A stretch of DNA of 64,000 nucleotides from Allobosea sp. BH3 (GCF_025499465.1 NZ_JAIMCA010000003.1:620001-684000), one strand, 5' to 3'. Counted from the stretch's first letter, positions 1 through 10,229 are shown. A program made the numbers and translations. Notes: a model not told the origin generated them from the letters alone.

Positions 1-271
1 TCGCCTCATCCGCTCCGCGTGCATTGACCACGAGCACGCCGGCGGTCTGCGCCATCGCCTCGATCATCAGCACGCCCGGGAAGACGGGCCGTTCCGGGAA
101 ATGGCCCGTGAACTGCGGCTCGTTGACGGTGACGTTCTTGATGCCGACGCCGTAGTCGTCGCCGTTGATCTCGACCACGCGGTCGACCAGCAGGAACGGA
201 TAGCGGTGGGGAATGCTGGCCATGATCTTCTGGATGTCGATCACACCCAGTGCCGTCGTCGCCTCGCTCAT
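1..271 (-). CDS. fabZ: 3-hydroxyacyl-ACP dehydratase FabZ, partial (C-terminus beyond window)
   Basis: Dehydrates (3R)-hydroxyacyl-ACP to trans-2-enoyl-ACP in fatty acid and lipid A acyl chain synthesis; cytosolic. The first 90 residues are visible from an ATG at 269-271. They contain the hot-dog fold active-site signature [20 protein letters not shown], with the expected catalytic His57 and Glu71. The gene runs off the left edge, so about 60 C-terminal residues are missing. It lies downstream of lpxD in the same direction, the usual lpxD-fabZ-lpxA order of Gram-negative lipid A clusters. Identification is from the motif and context and is secure. Confidence 0.95.
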   Translation of the reverse strand, partial: MSEATTALGVIDIQKIMASIPHRYPFLLVDRVVEINGDDYGVGIKNVTVNEPQFTGHFPERPVFPGVLMIEAMAQTAGVLVVNARGADEA

Positions 272-593
272 TGTCTGTCTTCTCCCGCGCGCCGTTCCTG
301 GGCCGCGCACCGCTCTTGTATCGTCGACCACCGTCCGGAAATCATTCGGCGACCGGCAGTAGCTCCAAATCCTTCCGCGCCGTTTGCCCGAAACAGGGCA
401 GTCCGGGCAAGACAAATCTCTCGCTCGCGTCCGGAGCGTTCTTATTCCGCACGGAACTGCGCCGCCACCGCGGGCTCGCCCGGGGACGCATGCCGGAGCG
501 CTGCCCAGGAAGGTTCAGGCATGGACCGCACTTCCGTGAAAGCGTGGCAGGCTCTGGAGCAGGCCCCGTGCAGAGGAAGCCAGAAGCCTCCGC
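272..593. other. intergenic region between lpxD and fabZ
   Basis: About 320 bases separate the lpxD stop from the fabZ start. Reading frames on both strands across it look like compositional noise. I see no clear terminator, repeat or promoter; the distance would allow fabZ its own promoter. Confidence 0.4.
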
Positions 594-1655
594 TCAATCC
601 TGACCGGCTTCCGGCTTGCGGCCTCGCTTGGCCACCAGTGACTTCAGCAGCGCCGCCTCGCGTGCCCAGCTGAGCGCCGGCTGTGCCGGATAGCCGCCAT
701 AGCGGGCGCCGCGCGGCACATCGCCGGCGACGCCGCTCTGCGCTGCGATCTGGGCGCCGGCGCCGATCGTGAGATGCCCGGCGAGGCCGACCTGCCCGCC
801 CAGCACGACGAAATCCTCGAGCGTCGAGGAACCGGCGATGCCGACCTGCGAGACGATGACGCAATGGCGCCCGATGACGACGTTATGCCCGATCTGGACG
901 AGGTTATCGATCTTGGTGCCCTCGCCGATCACGGTATCGCGGCTGGCACCCCGGTCGATGCAGGTGTTGGCGCCGATCTCGACATCGTCCTGGATGATGA
1001 CGCGGCCGATCTGCGGCACCTTCATGTGCCCCTTGGGGCTCATCGCGAAGCCGAAGCCATCCTGCCCGATGCGCGCGCCGGGATGGACAATGACGCGGTT
1101 GCCGATCAGCGTCGACTGGATGGTGCTGCCCGCACCGATCGAGCAGTTGCGCCCGATCCGGACCTGAGGGCCGATCACGGCATGGGCCGCCACCACGGTG
1201 CCGGCGCCGATTTCCGCGCCCGGGCCGATGACCGCGCCGGGATCGACCGTCACGCCCGGCTCCAGCACGGCCGTGGCGTGGACGATGGCGCCGGGCGCCA
1301 CGCCCTGCGATCCGAAGACCGATTCAGGCTTGAGCGCCGTAGGGAAGAAGCGCGCCAGCACCTTTGCGAAGGCGTGGTAGGGCGCCGAAGAGACCAGCGC
1401 CACCGTTCCGGCCGGCACGCGATCGGCGAAGCGAGGCGATACCAGGCACAGCCCCGCCTTCGTCGCGGCGAGCGCGTCGGTATATTTCGGGTTGTCCATA
1501 TAGGCGAGGTCGGCCGGCCCCGCCGTTTCGAGCGCGGCTGCGCCAGCGACCCGCAGCGTCGGCTCGACGCCCTCGGGCAACGTCGCCCCGGAAATGCTTG
1601 CGACCTCGCCATAGTCCAGCGAGGTCGCCAACGGAAAGAAAACAGGTTCTGCCAT
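594..1655 (-). CDS. lpxD: UDP-3-O-(3-hydroxyacyl)glucosamine N-acyltransferase LpxD
   Basis: Transfers a 3-hydroxyacyl chain from ACP to the 2-amino group of UDP-3-O-acylglucosamine, the third step of lipid A synthesis. The protein is 353 residues, normal for LpxD. An N-terminal uridine-binding domain (about 1-115) precedes a left-handed beta-helix of hexapeptide repeats (about 120-310, many I-G-x-x-x-x units) and a helical C-terminus. The catalytic His lies in [10 protein letters not shown], at residue 257. The frame extends 17 codons upstream, but the ATG at 1653-1655 gives the family start ([10 protein letters not shown]). It sits between bamA and fabZ, the conserved outer-membrane biogenesis order. 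Confidence 0.96.
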   Translation of the reverse strand: MAEPVFFPLATSLDYGEVASISGATLPEGVEPTLRVAGAAALETAGPADLAYMDNPKYTDALAATKAGLCLVSPRFADRVPAGTVALVSSAPYHAFAKVLARFFPTALKPESVFGSQGVAPGAIVHATAVLEPGVTVDPGAVIGPGAEIGAGTVVAAHAVIGPQVRIGRNCSIGAGSTIQSTLIGNRVIVHPGARIGQDGFGFAMSPKGHMKVPQIGRVIIQDDVEIGANTCIDRGASRDTVIGEGTKIDNLVQIGHNVVIGRHCVIVSQVGIAGSSTLEDFVVLGGQVGLAGHLTIGAGAQIAAQSGVAGDVPRGARYGGYPAQPALSWAREAALLKSLVAKRGRKPEAGQD

Positions 1656-1679
1656 GGCTGGGTCCGAAGCGGGGCCTAT

Positions 1680-1781
1680 TGCGCCGGACCGAAAAGTGGA
1701 ACCCACTTTTCGGGATAATCCGATGCGATAACAAATGATTAGATCGCCGTTATCGCGTCCGTTCGGACGCGCGGCGATCTA
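1680..1781. repeat. two-hairpin intergenic repeat, family A copy 1
   Basis: Hairpin 1 at 1689-1713 pairs CCGAAAAGTGG with CCACTTTTCGG. Hairpin 2 closes with TAGATCGCCG (1740-1749) and CGGCGATCTA (1772-1781) around an inner GCGTCC/GGACGC stem. The element starts 12 bases after the bamA stop. Other copies lie at 10230-10330 (opposite orientation) and 61806-61910. The closing stem differs from copy 3 by paired changes on both arms. It resembles the palindromic mosaic elements (RIME, Bru-RS type) known in Rhizobiales. Confidence 0.75.
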
Positions 1782-1793
1782 AGCCCCGCCGCG

Positions 1794-4310
1794 TCAGAAG
1801 CGAGTGCCGCCCGAGAAGCGGAAGGCCTGCAGACGGTCGCCGCCGTACTTGCCGGTGATGCCGGTGGTCGGGTTGGTGCCCCACTGCCCCTCGTCCTTGG
1901 TGAGGGCGTAGGCGTAGTCGAACCGGATCGGGCCGAGCGGCGACTGCCACAACAAGCTGACGCCGACCGAAGAACGAAGGATGTTCTTGTCCCGGATACA
2001 GCCGACATTGGACTGGCCATACTGTCCGCCGCCCGTCGCCACGTTGTACTGACGCGCCTCGGAGCCGGTCGGGCAACCGGTATAGGCCGAGCCCTGCCCA
2101 CCGTCGTAGTTGAACAGCGTACCGGCGTCTGCGAAGACCGCGCCGCGCAGGCCGAGATCGCGCGGGAGACCCCAGATCGGGAACTGCACTTCGACGGTAC
2201 CGCCGAAATAGGTCGTGCCGCCAACCGCGTTCGCCGTCGGGTCGTTCAGGACGTCGCGCGGGCCGATGCCTGACGGCGCGAAGCCGCGCACCAGTGTCGG
2301 TCCGAGGAAGTAATGATCGACCATGCGCAGGTTGCCGCTGGTCGCCTGGACGTGACCGCCCTGGACGCGGAGGAAGCCGACGACGTCGTCGAAGATCTCG
2401 CGATAGTAGCGCGCATCCGCGGCGACACGCAGGAACTTCGAGTCACCGCCCACACCTGCGAATTCCGGCTTGAGCTCGGCGATGAAGCCGTTGCGCGGAT
2501 TTTGCACGCTGTCGAGCGAGTTGTAGTTGAAGTTCAGGCCGACGAGCGAGGTCAGGGTCGAGCCCTGCGCCTCCTTGACCGCCAGCGTCGCCTCGCCGTT
2601 CGTCACGCAGTTATAGATCGCGGTCGGGGCGAGAGCGCCATCCGTGCCCGGAGTGATGCCCGGGAGCGGAAGGGTACAATCGTTATAGGGCCGGCTGTAC
2701 TCGTTCGGAATGTCGATCTCGGTCACGTAGAGCGAGTAGCGCGGCGTGATGGAGAACTCTTCCGTGATCGGGAAGGTGAAGCGAACCTGCCCGCCGGTGA
2801 CACGGCTCTCGAAACGACCCGTGTTGTAGTTGTCGTTGAACTTCGAGAACAGGTCGATGCCGGCCGCCACGCGGTAGCCCAGGAAATAGGGCTCGGTGAA
2901 GGAGAAATCGACACCCTGCGTGCGCTGGCCGAGTGTGCCCGCGATGCGAACGAACTGGCCGCGGCCAAGGAAGTTCGCCTCCGACAGCGAGACCTCGCCG
3001 ATGATGCCGTCCGACGTCGAATAGCCGCCCGCGATCGAGAAGGAGCCGGTCGCCTTGTCCTCGACGTCGATGTTGACCACCACGCGATCCGGCGCCGAGC
3101 CGGGCTCGTTGGTGATACGGACCTTCTGGAAGAAGCCGAGGTTGTTGAGGCGCCGCTCGGCGCGGTCGATCATGACCTTGTTGTAGGCATCGCCCTCACC
3201 GAGATCGAGCTCGCGGCGGACGACGAAGTCCCGGGTGCGGGTGTTGCCGCGCACGTTGATGCGCTCGACATAGACCCGCGGCCCCTCGTCGACGACATAG
3301 GTGATGCCGATCAGGCGGCCCGAGGCATCGCGATCGCCACGGGGGCGGACCTGGGCGAAGGCATGGCCGCGGCGGGCCACCTCGGTCGTCAGCGCGACGA
3401 GCGACTTTTCGACAGCCTCGGCATTGTAGGTATCGCCCGCCGAGGTTGCGACGTAGCGCTGCAGCCCGGCCCCGTCGACATCGCGCAGGGCGGAATCGAC
3501 CGCGACATTGCCGACCTTGTACTGCGGACCTTCCTCGACCTGGACGTCGATGACCCAGCCGCCGGCAGTCTCGTCGAAGCGCGCGGCGTTGTTGACGATC
3601 TGGAAGTCGGCATAGCCGTTCTTCAGATAGAAGCGCCGGATCAGATCGAGGTCGGAATTGATGCGATCCGGATCATAGACATCCGAGGTCTTGATCCAGC
3701 TCAGGAAATTCGACTCGGTCGAGGTCATCAGCCCGCGCAGCCGGCCGGCCGAATAGACCTCGTTGCCGCTGAAGTTGATCGACTTGATGCCGGTCTTGCC
3801 GCTCTCGTTGATGGTGAAGACGATATCCTGGCGACCGTTCGGCAGCGGCGCGATGCGGCCACTGACGGAGGACAGCCCGTAGCCGGCGCGGCGATAGGCC
3901 TCGCGCAGACGCTCGACGTCGGCGTTGATGAGCTCTTGGCTCAGCGGGCCGCCGGCCTTGGACTGCACGATCGAGGAGAGCTGCTCGCTCTTGACGCGGC
4001 GGTTACCCTCGAAGGCGACGCGATTGACCGTGCTGTTCTGCTCCTGGACCGAAACGACGATCTGCGGGCCGCGGCGGCTGACCTGGACGCTGCTGAACAG
4101 GCCCGTGGAGAGCAGGCTCTCGCGAATCTCCTGCGGATTCTCCCGCCCGACCGCATAGGAGCGGATCGTCTCCGCATCGACGCGTCGGTTGCCGTGGACG
4201 ACCACAGCCTGCGCGAAAGCCACACCACCACTCACGGCCAGAATCAAAGCCGAAAGTCCGATCGATCGAGAGAGCCGCGTCTTGATCGGGCTCTTTTGGG
4301 TCGACGTCAT
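1794..4310 (-). CDS. bamA: outer membrane protein assembly factor BamA
   Basis: Central component of the BAM machine that folds beta-barrel proteins into the outer membrane. The 838-residue product has a Sec signal peptide (about 1-34, ending near GGVAFAQA), five POTRA domains (about 35-430, beginning VVVHGNRRVDAETIRSYAVG) and a 16-strand Omp85 barrel. The last residue is Phe (SGGTRF), the usual outer-membrane targeting signature. The frame is open 25 codons further upstream, but the ATG at 4308-4310 directly precedes the basic signal peptide. It lies between rseP and lpxD, the typical arrangement. Confidence 0.97.
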   Translation of the reverse strand: MTSTQKSPIKTRLSRSIGLSALILAVSGGVAFAQAVVVHGNRRVDAETIRSYAVGRENPQEIRESLLSTGLFSSVQVSRRGPQIVVSVQEQNSTVNRVAFEGNRRVKSEQLSSIVQSKAGGPLSQELINADVERLREAYRRAGYGLSSVSGRIAPLPNGRQDIVFTINESGKTGIKSINFSGNEVYSAGRLRGLMTSTESNFLSWIKTSDVYDPDRINSDLDLIRRFYLKNGYADFQIVNNAARFDETAGGWVIDVQVEEGPQYKVGNVAVDSALRDVDGAGLQRYVATSAGDTYNAEAVEKSLVALTTEVARRGHAFAQVRPRGDRDASGRLIGITYVVDEGPRVYVERINVRGNTRTRDFVVRRELDLGEGDAYNKVMIDRAERRLNNLGFFQKVRITNEPGSAPDRVVVNIDVEDKATGSFSIAGGYSTSDGIIGEVSLSEANFLGRGQFVRIAGTLGQRTQGVDFSFTEPYFLGYRVAAGIDLFSKFNDNYNTGRFESRVTGGQVRFTFPITEEFSITPRYSLYVTEIDIPNEYSRPYNDCTLPLPGITPGTDGALAPTAIYNCVTNGEATLAVKEAQGSTLTSLVGLNFNYNSLDSVQNPRNGFIAELKPEFAGVGGDSKFLRVAADARYYREIFDDVVGFLRVQGGHVQATSGNLRMVDHYFLGPTLVRGFAPSGIGPRDVLNDPTANAVGGTTYFGGTVEVQFPIWGLPRDLGLRGAVFADAGTLFNYDGGQGSAYTGCPTGSEARQYNVATGGGQYGQSNVGCIRDKNILRSSVGVSLLWQSPLGPIRFDYAYALTKDEGQWGTNPTTGITGKYGGDRLQAFRFSGGTRF

Positions 4311-4540
4311 CGGGTCGCCTATTCCATCTCTCTGGTCACCACCCCGAACGGGGACCCCCGTCTTGAGACGGCAGCACGGCGACATTGCAGTTAAATCGCT
4401 TCTACAAAGTTTCCCGCAGGGTGCAAACCGCCATCATCGTTAATAAAGTATTTTTAGCGGCGGTCGTTGCGGAGAGGCCACGCGCCCTCTCGGCGGGCGC
4501 AGGCAAGAGCCCGATCGGGCGTATGTGCGCGAAGCGGGCT
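4311..4540. promoter_or_regulatory. bamA upstream region, possible promoter
   Basis: This 230-base gap is less GC-rich than its surroundings. On the minus strand TTGCAC (4421-4426) and TAGAAG (4399-4404) lie 16 bases apart and could be -35 and -10 boxes for bamA. The match is weak, and read-through from rseP is also possible. Confidence 0.25.
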
Positions 4541-5680
4541 TCAGAGCAGCCCGCGGACGTGAACGATGTCGTTCCAGGTTACGAACAGCATGAGCATGAG
4601 CACGAGGCCCAGGCCCAGGCGGAAACCGATTTCCTGCGCGCGCGGGCTCAAGGGGCGGCCCCTCAGCGCCTCGTAGAGATAGAACATGAGGTGGCCGCCA
4701 TCGAGCATCGGCACGGGCAGGAGGTTCATCAGGCCGATCGAGACAGACAGGATGGCGGCAAGGTTGATCAGCCCCAGCAGCCCTCCGCTCGAGGCGACGA
4801 TGCCGGAGACCTGGGCGATCCGAATCGGGCCGGAGAGCTGATCGACGGATTCGCGGCCCTTCACCAGCTTGGCGACGTAGTCGTAGGTCCGGGTGACGAC
4901 GAACCAGGTCTCATTCAAGCCGGACTTCATGGAATCGACGAGGCCGAAACGCTGGGTCTTCCAGTCCTCCGGCCGGGGCGAGGCCTTGACGCCGATCACC
5001 CCGATGCGCTGCACGCCCACGGGCGTCTTCATCTCGGATAGCGCGGGCACCACGGCCAGCGTCACCTGGCTGCCGCTGCGATCGACCGTGACCGCGAGGT
5101 TCTCCTCCGGCCTGATCGAGACAATGCGCTGCATGTCGGCGAAGGATTCGATTGGCTGCCCGTCGATGGAAATGACGACGTCGCCGGCCTTGAGCCCGCC
5201 GCGCTCGGCGGCGCTGCCGGCCACGACCGCATCGACGCGCGGCATGAGGACCTGCTTGCCGAAGAAGAACGCCATTCCGGCGAAGATCACGATGGCGAGC
5301 AGGAAGTTCGCGATCGGGCCGGCGGCGACGATCGCTGCTCGCTCGCCGATCGACTGCGCCGGGAAGGAACGGGCGCGCTCCTGCGGCGTCATCCGGTCCA
5401 CGGCCGCATCGTCCGGAGAACTCGCGGCATCGGCATCGCCAGAGAACTTGACGTAGCCTCCGAGCGGGATCAGCGCGAAGCGCCAGCGTGTTCCATGCTT
5501 GTCCGTGAAGCCGAAGATCTCGCGACCGAACCCGATCGAGAAGGTCTTGACGTCGACACCACACCAGCGGCCGACGAGGAAATGGCCGAGTTCGTGGACG
5601 AAGACGACGATGGTGAGGACGAACAGGAACGGCAGCAGATAGCCCAGACCGGTATTCCAGAGCGAGGCTACGAATTCCAT
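4541..5680 (-). CDS. rseP: RIP metalloprotease RseP (site-2 protease)
   Basis: Intramembrane zinc metalloprotease of the S2P family that cleaves transmembrane anti-sigma factors and remnant signal peptides in the inner membrane. The 379-residue protein has the zinc motif HELGH at residues 29-33 in the first transmembrane helix. A periplasmic PDZ domain spans about 120-210. The second metal motif is LDG at about 326-328 (NLLPVPMLDGGH) near the C-terminal helices. It is co-directional with dxr upstream and bamA downstream, the standard dxr-rseP-bamA order. MmpA is the Caulobacter counterpart. Confidence 0.96.
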   Translation of the reverse strand: MEFVASLWNTGLGYLLPFLFVLTIVVFVHELGHFLVGRWCGVDVKTFSIGFGREIFGFTDKHGTRWRFALIPLGGYVKFSGDADAASSPDDAAVDRMTPQERARSFPAQSIGERAAIVAAGPIANFLLAIVIFAGMAFFFGKQVLMPRVDAVVAGSAAERGGLKAGDVVISIDGQPIESFADMQRIVSIRPEENLAVTVDRSGSQVTLAVVPALSEMKTPVGVQRIGVIGVKASPRPEDWKTQRFGLVDSMKSGLNETWFVVTRTYDYVAKLVKGRESVDQLSGPIRIAQVSGIVASSGGLLGLINLAAILSVSIGLMNLLPVPMLDGGHLMFYLYEALRGRPLSPRAQEIGFRLGLGLVLMLMLFVTWNDIVHVRGLL

Positions 5681-5768
5681 CGAACTCTCCAGTTCCTTCT
5701 AGCCGAAGCGACGCTCCGGCCTCCTGCCACACGGCACGTCCCGACAACCGGGCGCGCGGCAGAGCGCT

Positions 5769-6950
5769 TTAGGTGACAGTGAACCGTGCTTGCGACAAGA
5801 GCGAGGCAGCCCGACGTCTCGAATCGTGGTCAATGGCGAGTGCTCCCGCGAGGTCGCGCGGCGCCTCGGCACCGCCCGGCACCCCGGCGCAGACCGCTTC
5901 GACCAGCGCGGCGATGCCTGAGAAGCGCAGCCTGCCCGACAGGAAGGCGGCAACCGCGACCTCGTTGGCGGCATTGAGGATCGCCGGCATGGCGCCGCCC
6001 TGGTTGAGCGCAGCGATGGCGAGGCCGAGCGCGGGAAAGCGCTCGAGATCGGGCTTCTCGAAACTCAGCGGCGCTGTCGTCACCAAATCCAGGAAGCGCT
6101 CGGCCGGCGCATCGAGGCGGCCGTCGACGCCGAGGCAGTGCGCAGCCGCGACCCGCATGTCCGGCACCGCCATGCCCGCGCTCACCGAGCCGTCGCGGAA
6201 GGTGACGAGGCCGTGGACGATCTGCTGCGGATGGACCAGCACGTCGAGCTGTCCGGGCTCCAGCCCGAAGAGGAAGCGCGCCTCGATAAGCTCCAGCCCC
6301 TTGTTCATGAGGCTGGCCGAATCGACGCTGATTTTCGCGCCCATCGCATAATTCGGATGCTTCAACGCATCCTCGGGACGGGCGGCCGCGATGCGCTCGG
6401 CGCTCCAGTTCCGGAACGGCCCGCCGGAGGCCGTCAGCGTCATGCCGCGAATCGCGGAAAGCGGCTCGGCTCCAAGCACTTGGAAGAGCGCGTTATGTTC
6501 CGAATCGAGCGGCAGAACCTTAGCGCCCACTTCCACCGCGCGCGCCATCACCGCTTCGCCGGCACAGACCAGGCTTTCCTTGTTGGCGAGCGCGATCGTC
6601 CGGCCAGGCGAGAGCGCGGCGAAGGTCGCCTCCAGCCCGGCGGCGCCCGCAATCGCGCTGACGACGATATCGGCGGGCCGGGCCACGGCCTCCATCACGG
6701 CCGAACGCCCCGCCCCGCTGCCGATCCCCGTGCCGGCCAGCGCTTCCGCCAGCGCCGGGCCGCAAGTCTCATCGGCGAGCGCGGCAAAGCGCGCGCCCGT
6801 CTCGATGGCGACCCGCGCCAGCGCCTGCGCATCCCGGCCGCCAACCACGGTCCCGATGGACAGCCGCTCGGGATTTTCGGCGACGACATCGCGAACGGAG
6901 CGTCCGACAGAGCCTGTGGCCCCTAACAGCGTGACGGTGCGAAGGGCCAT
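5769..6950 (-). CDS. dxr: 1-deoxy-D-xylulose 5-phosphate reductoisomerase
   Basis: NADPH-dependent conversion of DXP to 2-C-methyl-D-erythritol 4-phosphate, the committed step of the non-mevalonate isoprenoid pathway. The 393-residue protein starts with the Rossmann motif LLGATGSVGRSVRD (about 8-21). It carries the metal and substrate motif DSEHNALFQ, the flexible-loop region around residues 180-210, and a C-terminal helical domain. Length is normal. The start lies 3 bases from the cdsA stop, so the genes are probably co-transcribed and translationally coupled. Confidence 0.97.
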   Translation of the reverse strand: MALRTVTLLGATGSVGRSVRDVVAENPERLSIGTVVGGRDAQALARVAIETGARFAALADETCGPALAEALAGTGIGSGAGRSAVMEAVARPADIVVSAIAGAAGLEATFAALSPGRTIALANKESLVCAGEAVMARAVEVGAKVLPLDSEHNALFQVLGAEPLSAIRGMTLTASGGPFRNWSAERIAAARPEDALKHPNYAMGAKISVDSASLMNKGLELIEARFLFGLEPGQLDVLVHPQQIVHGLVTFRDGSVSAGMAVPDMRVAAAHCLGVDGRLDAPAERFLDLVTTAPLSFEKPDLERFPALGLAIAALNQGGAMPAILNAANEVAVAAFLSGRLRFSGIAALVEAVCAGVPGGAEAPRDLAGALAIDHDSRRRAASLLSQARFTVT

Positions 6951-6953
6951 GAA

Positions 6954-7784
6954 TCAGACGTTGAGATGAACGGCGAAAAGAGCGAGTCCCGCCAGCACGA
7001 GCACGGCCCAGTAGCCGTCGAGCCGGTCGAGGAAGCCGCCGTGGCCGGGAATGAGATGGCTCGAATCCTTGGTGTCGAAGCGGCGCTTCAGCGAGGATTC
7101 GAAAAGATCGCCGGCTTGGCTGACGATCGAACCCGCCAGGGAGGCGGCAACGACGGGGCCGGCCGCGGTCAGGCCGTCGAGCCCAGGCACCAATCGCCAG
7201 ATCAGGTAGCCGCCGATCATCCCGGCGACAGCGCCGCCGATCGCGCCCGACCATGTCTTCTTGGGGCTGACGCTCGGCATCAGCTTCGGCCCGCCGAGCT
7301 TGCGCCCCGTGAAATAGGCCGCGATGTCGGTGAACCAGACGACGGCGAAGCTCCAGAGGATCAGCGCCAGGCCGATCTGCGGCAGATCGCGCAGCGCCGG
7401 CGTGATCAGCGCGAAGGCGAGCGCATAGGCGACGCCGCAGAGCTCCAGCGCGAGTCGCGAGCGGACCATGGGCGTGAGGAGCGCACCGACCAGGGCCGCA
7501 GCAGCGGCAGCGCCGGCCAGCGCGGCGGGGCTTGCCGGCGAGAAGGCGAGCGCGAGCCCGGCCACCACGACGCCGATACCGGCCGGGATGGCGTTGCCGC
7601 GGTTGACCATGGCGAGCCATTCATAGGCAACGATGCCAGCGACAAGCGTCCAGATGATACGGAAGGGCCAGCCGCCCCAGATCGTCGCGAGCAGCACCAT
7701 GGCCGCGAGCACCAGCGCCGAGACGACCCTGAGCTTCAGCTCGCCTGGGCCCTTCTGCGGCGTCCCTGAAGGCCGGTCATTCAC
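6954..7784 (-). CDS. cdsA: phosphatidate cytidylyltransferase CdsA
   Basis: Integral membrane enzyme making CDP-diacylglycerol from phosphatidate and CTP for phospholipid synthesis. The 276 residues contain about seven or eight hydrophobic helices. The C-terminal signature includes [12 protein letters not shown] and [18 protein letters not shown], followed by [19 protein letters not shown]. The ATG overlaps the uppS stop in an ATGA (7781-7784), so translation is probably coupled. Confidence 0.96.
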   Translation of the reverse strand: MNDRPSGTPQKGPGELKLRVVSALVLAAMVLLATIWGGWPFRIIWTLVAGIVAYEWLAMVNRGNAIPAGIGVVVAGLALAFSPASPAALAGAAAAAALVGALLTPMVRSRLALELCGVAYALAFALITPALRDLPQIGLALILWSFAVVWFTDIAAYFTGRKLGGPKLMPSVSPKKTWSGAIGGAVAGMIGGYLIWRLVPGLDGLTAAGPVVAASLAGSIVSQAGDLFESSLKRRFDTKDSSHLIPGHGGFLDRLDGYWAVLVLAGLALFAVHLNV

Positions 7785-8539
7785 GCGACGTCCACGCTGC
7801 GGTCGGCCGAAGCGGAAATGCCGCCGAAGCGGCGCTCACGCTGCCGGTATTGGGCGAGAGCGTCCTCGAAGGCAGCGCGGTCGAAATCCGGCCACATCAC
7901 CGGAGCGAAGACGAACTCCGCATAGGCGGCCTGCCAGAGCAGGAAATTAGAGATGCGCGTCTCGCCCGAGGTGCGGATCACCAGTTCCGGGTCGGGCAGG
8001 TCATGTGTATCGAGCCTGCCTGCAAGAGCCGCCTCGTCGATCGCCGCCGGATCGAGACGTCCCGCCGCTGCATCGACGGCGAGCGAGCGGGCGGCCCGCA
8101 CGATCTCGTCGCGCGCGCCGTAGTTGAAGGCGATCACCAGCACGAGGCCGGTATTGGCGCGCGTGCTCGCCTCGGCATGCTCGACGAGCCGCCGCAGATC
8201 GGGCGCGAGATCCTCGCGGCTGCCGATGATGCGGACGCGGACATTGGCGGCGGAGAGCTCGGCCAGGTCCTTCTCGACGAAATGCTTGAGCAGCCCCATC
8301 AAGAAGCTGACCTCGGCATGGGGGCGGCGCCAGTTCTCGGTCGAGAAGGAATAGAGGGTCAGCACAGAGAGGCCGAGATCGCTGGCATTGCGGACCGTGC
8401 GCCGCAGCGCCTCCAGTCCGCGCCTGTGGCCTTCCTGCCGCGGCAGCCCGCGCATCTGCGCCCAGCGCCCGTTGCCATCCATGATGATGGCGACATGGGT
8501 CGGGTTCGGAACGCCCGCGTCGCGCTGGCTGGACGACAT
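7781..8539 (-). CDS. uppS: undecaprenyl diphosphate synthase (isoprenyl transferase)
   Basis: Cis-prenyltransferase that condenses isopentenyl diphosphate onto farnesyl diphosphate to make the C55 carrier lipid for peptidoglycan and O-antigen. The 252-residue product has the N-terminal motif [13 protein letters not shown], with the catalytic Asp at 21. It also has FSTENW and the C-terminal [15 protein letters not shown]. The frame is open 55 codons further upstream in arginine-rich sequence without homology; the ATG at 8537-8539 gives the family length. Confidence 0.96.
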   Translation of the reverse strand: MSSSQRDAGVPNPTHVAIIMDGNGRWAQMRGLPRQEGHRRGLEALRRTVRNASDLGLSVLTLYSFSTENWRRPHAEVSFLMGLLKHFVEKDLAELSAANVRVRIIGSREDLAPDLRRLVEHAEASTRANTGLVLVIAFNYGARDEIVRAARSLAVDAAAGRLDPAAIDEAALAGRLDTHDLPDPELVIRTSGETRISNFLLWQAAYAEFVFAPVMWPDFDRAAFEDALAQYRQRERRFGGISASADRSVDVA

Positions 8540-8600
8540 AGGAATGGGCCTCGCTCGGCTACCGGCCGGAAGGACGCGCGGGAAGGCCCGCGCGAACGGA

Positions 8601-9164
8601 TCAGACGTGCAGGATTTCCTTTTCCTTCGCCGCGAGCGCCTGGTCGATCTCGGCGATGTGCTGGTCGGTGGCCTTCTGGACGAGATCGGAGTTCTTCGCC
8701 GCATCGTCCTTGGTCATATCGCCGTCCTTCTCGAGCTTCTTGACGACGTCGATGCCATCGCGGCGGACATGCCGGACCGCGACCTTGGCCTCCTCGGCGT
8801 ACTTATGCGCGACCTTGACCATCTCCTTGCGGCGCTGCTCGTTCAGCTCCGGGATGCGGATGCGCAGCACCTGGCCTTCCGTCTGCGGATTGAGGCCGAG
8901 ATCGGATTCGCGCACCGCCTTGTCGACCGCCTGAACCATCGAGCGGTCCCAGACCTGGACGCTCAGCAGGCGCGGCTCAGGCACACTGACGGTGGCGAGC
9001 TGGCTCAGCGGCGTGCGCGCGCCATAGGCCTCGACCATGATCGGGTCGAGCATGTTGGTGGAAGCGCGGCCGGAGCGCAGCGAGGCGAGATCGCCCTTGA
9101 AGGACTGCACCGCGCCGGCCATGCGGCGCTTGAGATCGGCGAGGTCGAACGTCGTCTGGGCCAT
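8601..9164 (-). CDS. frr: ribosome recycling factor
   Basis: Splits post-termination ribosomes together with EF-G. At 187 residues it has the family length and the two-domain, helix-rich composition. Typical segments are [20 protein letters not shown] near the N-terminus and [18 protein letters not shown] mid-protein. I chose the ATG at 9162-9164 over a TTG three codons upstream because it gives the canonical MAQ start and an AAGGTC Shine-Dalgarno lies upstream. It sits between pyrH and uppS as usual. Confidence 0.97.
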   Translation of the reverse strand: MAQTTFDLADLKRRMAGAVQSFKGDLASLRSGRASTNMLDPIMVEAYGARTPLSQLATVSVPEPRLLSVQVWDRSMVQAVDKAVRESDLGLNPQTEGQVLRIRIPELNEQRRKEMVKVAHKYAEEAKVAVRHVRRDGIDVVKKLEKDGDMTKDDAAKNSDLVQKATDQHIAEIDQALAAKEKEILHV

Positions 9165-9365
9165 TTCAATCAAGACCTTGCGGTGATTTCAAAATCGGCG
9201 CGACCATGGCGGCGGGGCCGCGCAGGGTCAAGAATTTCGTGCTCGAACAGCATGTTCCCCACCGTCAGGCAAGGAAAAACGGCTGATGCGGCCGGTAGCC
9301 AGTTCATTCTAGTGACTTGTCGCAGTATGGGCCAGTGCCCGGGCGGCACGTCTTCTCGTGCGGAG

Positions 9366-9470
9366 CGAGGCGCTGCCCCCGGGATCTGCGGACCGAAGGC
9401 TCGCGTTTCCGGGATGCTCGGGAACCTCTTCCTGCATGAGATGCCCGGATCAAGGCCGAGCATGCCGCGC
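9366..9470. repeat. degenerate intergenic repeat, family F (pyrH-frr gap)
   Basis: The 315-base pyrH-frr gap has no gene. It carries a degenerate CCGGGATC-type repeat: a CCCCCGGGATCTGCGGACCG arm, then CGGGAACCTCTTCC and GATGCCCGGATC. It resembles sequences at 18158-18252 and 63680-63722. Its function is unknown. Confidence 0.45.
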
Positions 9471-9479
9471 TTCCCCGCC

Positions 9480-10187
9480 TCAGGGCGTGACGTAGGTCGC
9501 CCTGCCCTCGCCGCGCAGCACGGCCGCAAGCGCCCCGCCTTCGGCGATGGAGAAGACGACGATGGTCAGGCCCGCATCGCGCGCCAGCGCGAAGGCGGCC
9601 GTATCCATCACCTTGAGGTCGCTCTTGATCGCGTCCTCATGGGTCAGCGTGTCGTAGCGGGTTGCGGCCGGGTTCTTCTTCGGATCGTCGCTGTAGACGC
9701 CGTCGACCTGCGTCGCCTTGAGCAGATGGCTGCAGCCGAGCTCGGCAGCGCGGAGCGCCGCGCCCGTATCGGTGGTGAAATAGGGATTGCCGGTGCCGCC
9801 GCCGAGGATGACGACCTTGCCGTTGCTGAGATGGTCCAGCGCCCGCTTGCGGGCATAGCTCTCGCAGAGGGAAGGCATCGGCACGGCCGACATGGCGCGC
9901 GCCGGCGCGCCGGCGGCCTCGATGGCGTGCTCCAGGGCCAGCGCGTTCATCACCGTGCCGAGCATGCCGATCGAATCCGCTGTGGTGCGATCGAGCCCCT
10001 TGTTCAGCCCCTGCACGCCGCGAAAGAAGTTGCCGCCGCCGACGACGATGCCGATCTCGACGCCCTCGCGCGAGGCATGGGCGATGTCGGCGGCGAGCGC
10101 CGTCAGCGTGACGCCGTCGAGGCCGTTTCCGACAGGCCCCGCAAGGGCTTCGCCGGAGAGCTTCACGAGAACGCGTTGGGGTCTCAT
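9480..10187 (-). CDS. pyrH: UMP kinase
   Basis: Phosphorylates UMP to UDP in pyrimidine nucleotide synthesis. The 235-residue protein belongs to the amino acid kinase fold. It shows the N-terminal LVKLSGEAL, the glycine-rich IVVGGGNFFRG, the nucleotide-site TADSIGMLGTVMNALAL and the C-terminal DVDGVYSDDP-like KATQVDGVYSDDP. All are standard for bacterial hexameric PyrH. It lies in the rpsB-tsf-pyrH-frr order, separated from tsf by repeats and a terminator. Confidence 0.97.
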   Translation of the reverse strand: MRPQRVLVKLSGEALAGPVGNGLDGVTLTALAADIAHASREGVEIGIVVGGGNFFRGVQGLNKGLDRTTADSIGMLGTVMNALALEHAIEAAGAPARAMSAVPMPSLCESYARKRALDHLSNGKVVILGGGTGNPYFTTDTGAALRAAELGCSHLLKATQVDGVYSDDPKKNPAATRYDTLTHEDAIKSDLKVMDTAAFALARDAGLTIVVFSIAEGGALAAVLRGEGRATYVTP

Positions 10188-10229
10188 CGATGTCTCTCCG
10201 TTTTTTTTCGCATGCCGCGATTCGCGCCC

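Noticed and set aside
2313-4394. A 693-codon open frame on the plus strand opposite bamA
   Set aside because: It mirrors bamA codon structure, is rich in Asp/Ala/Arg/Val without domain order, and bamA is unmistakable on the other strand. It is a GC-rich antisense shadow.
9170-9529. A 119-codon minus-strand ORF bridging frr and pyrH
   Set aside because: It overlaps the pyrH 3' end, is built largely from dispersed-repeat sequence and shows no conserved motif.
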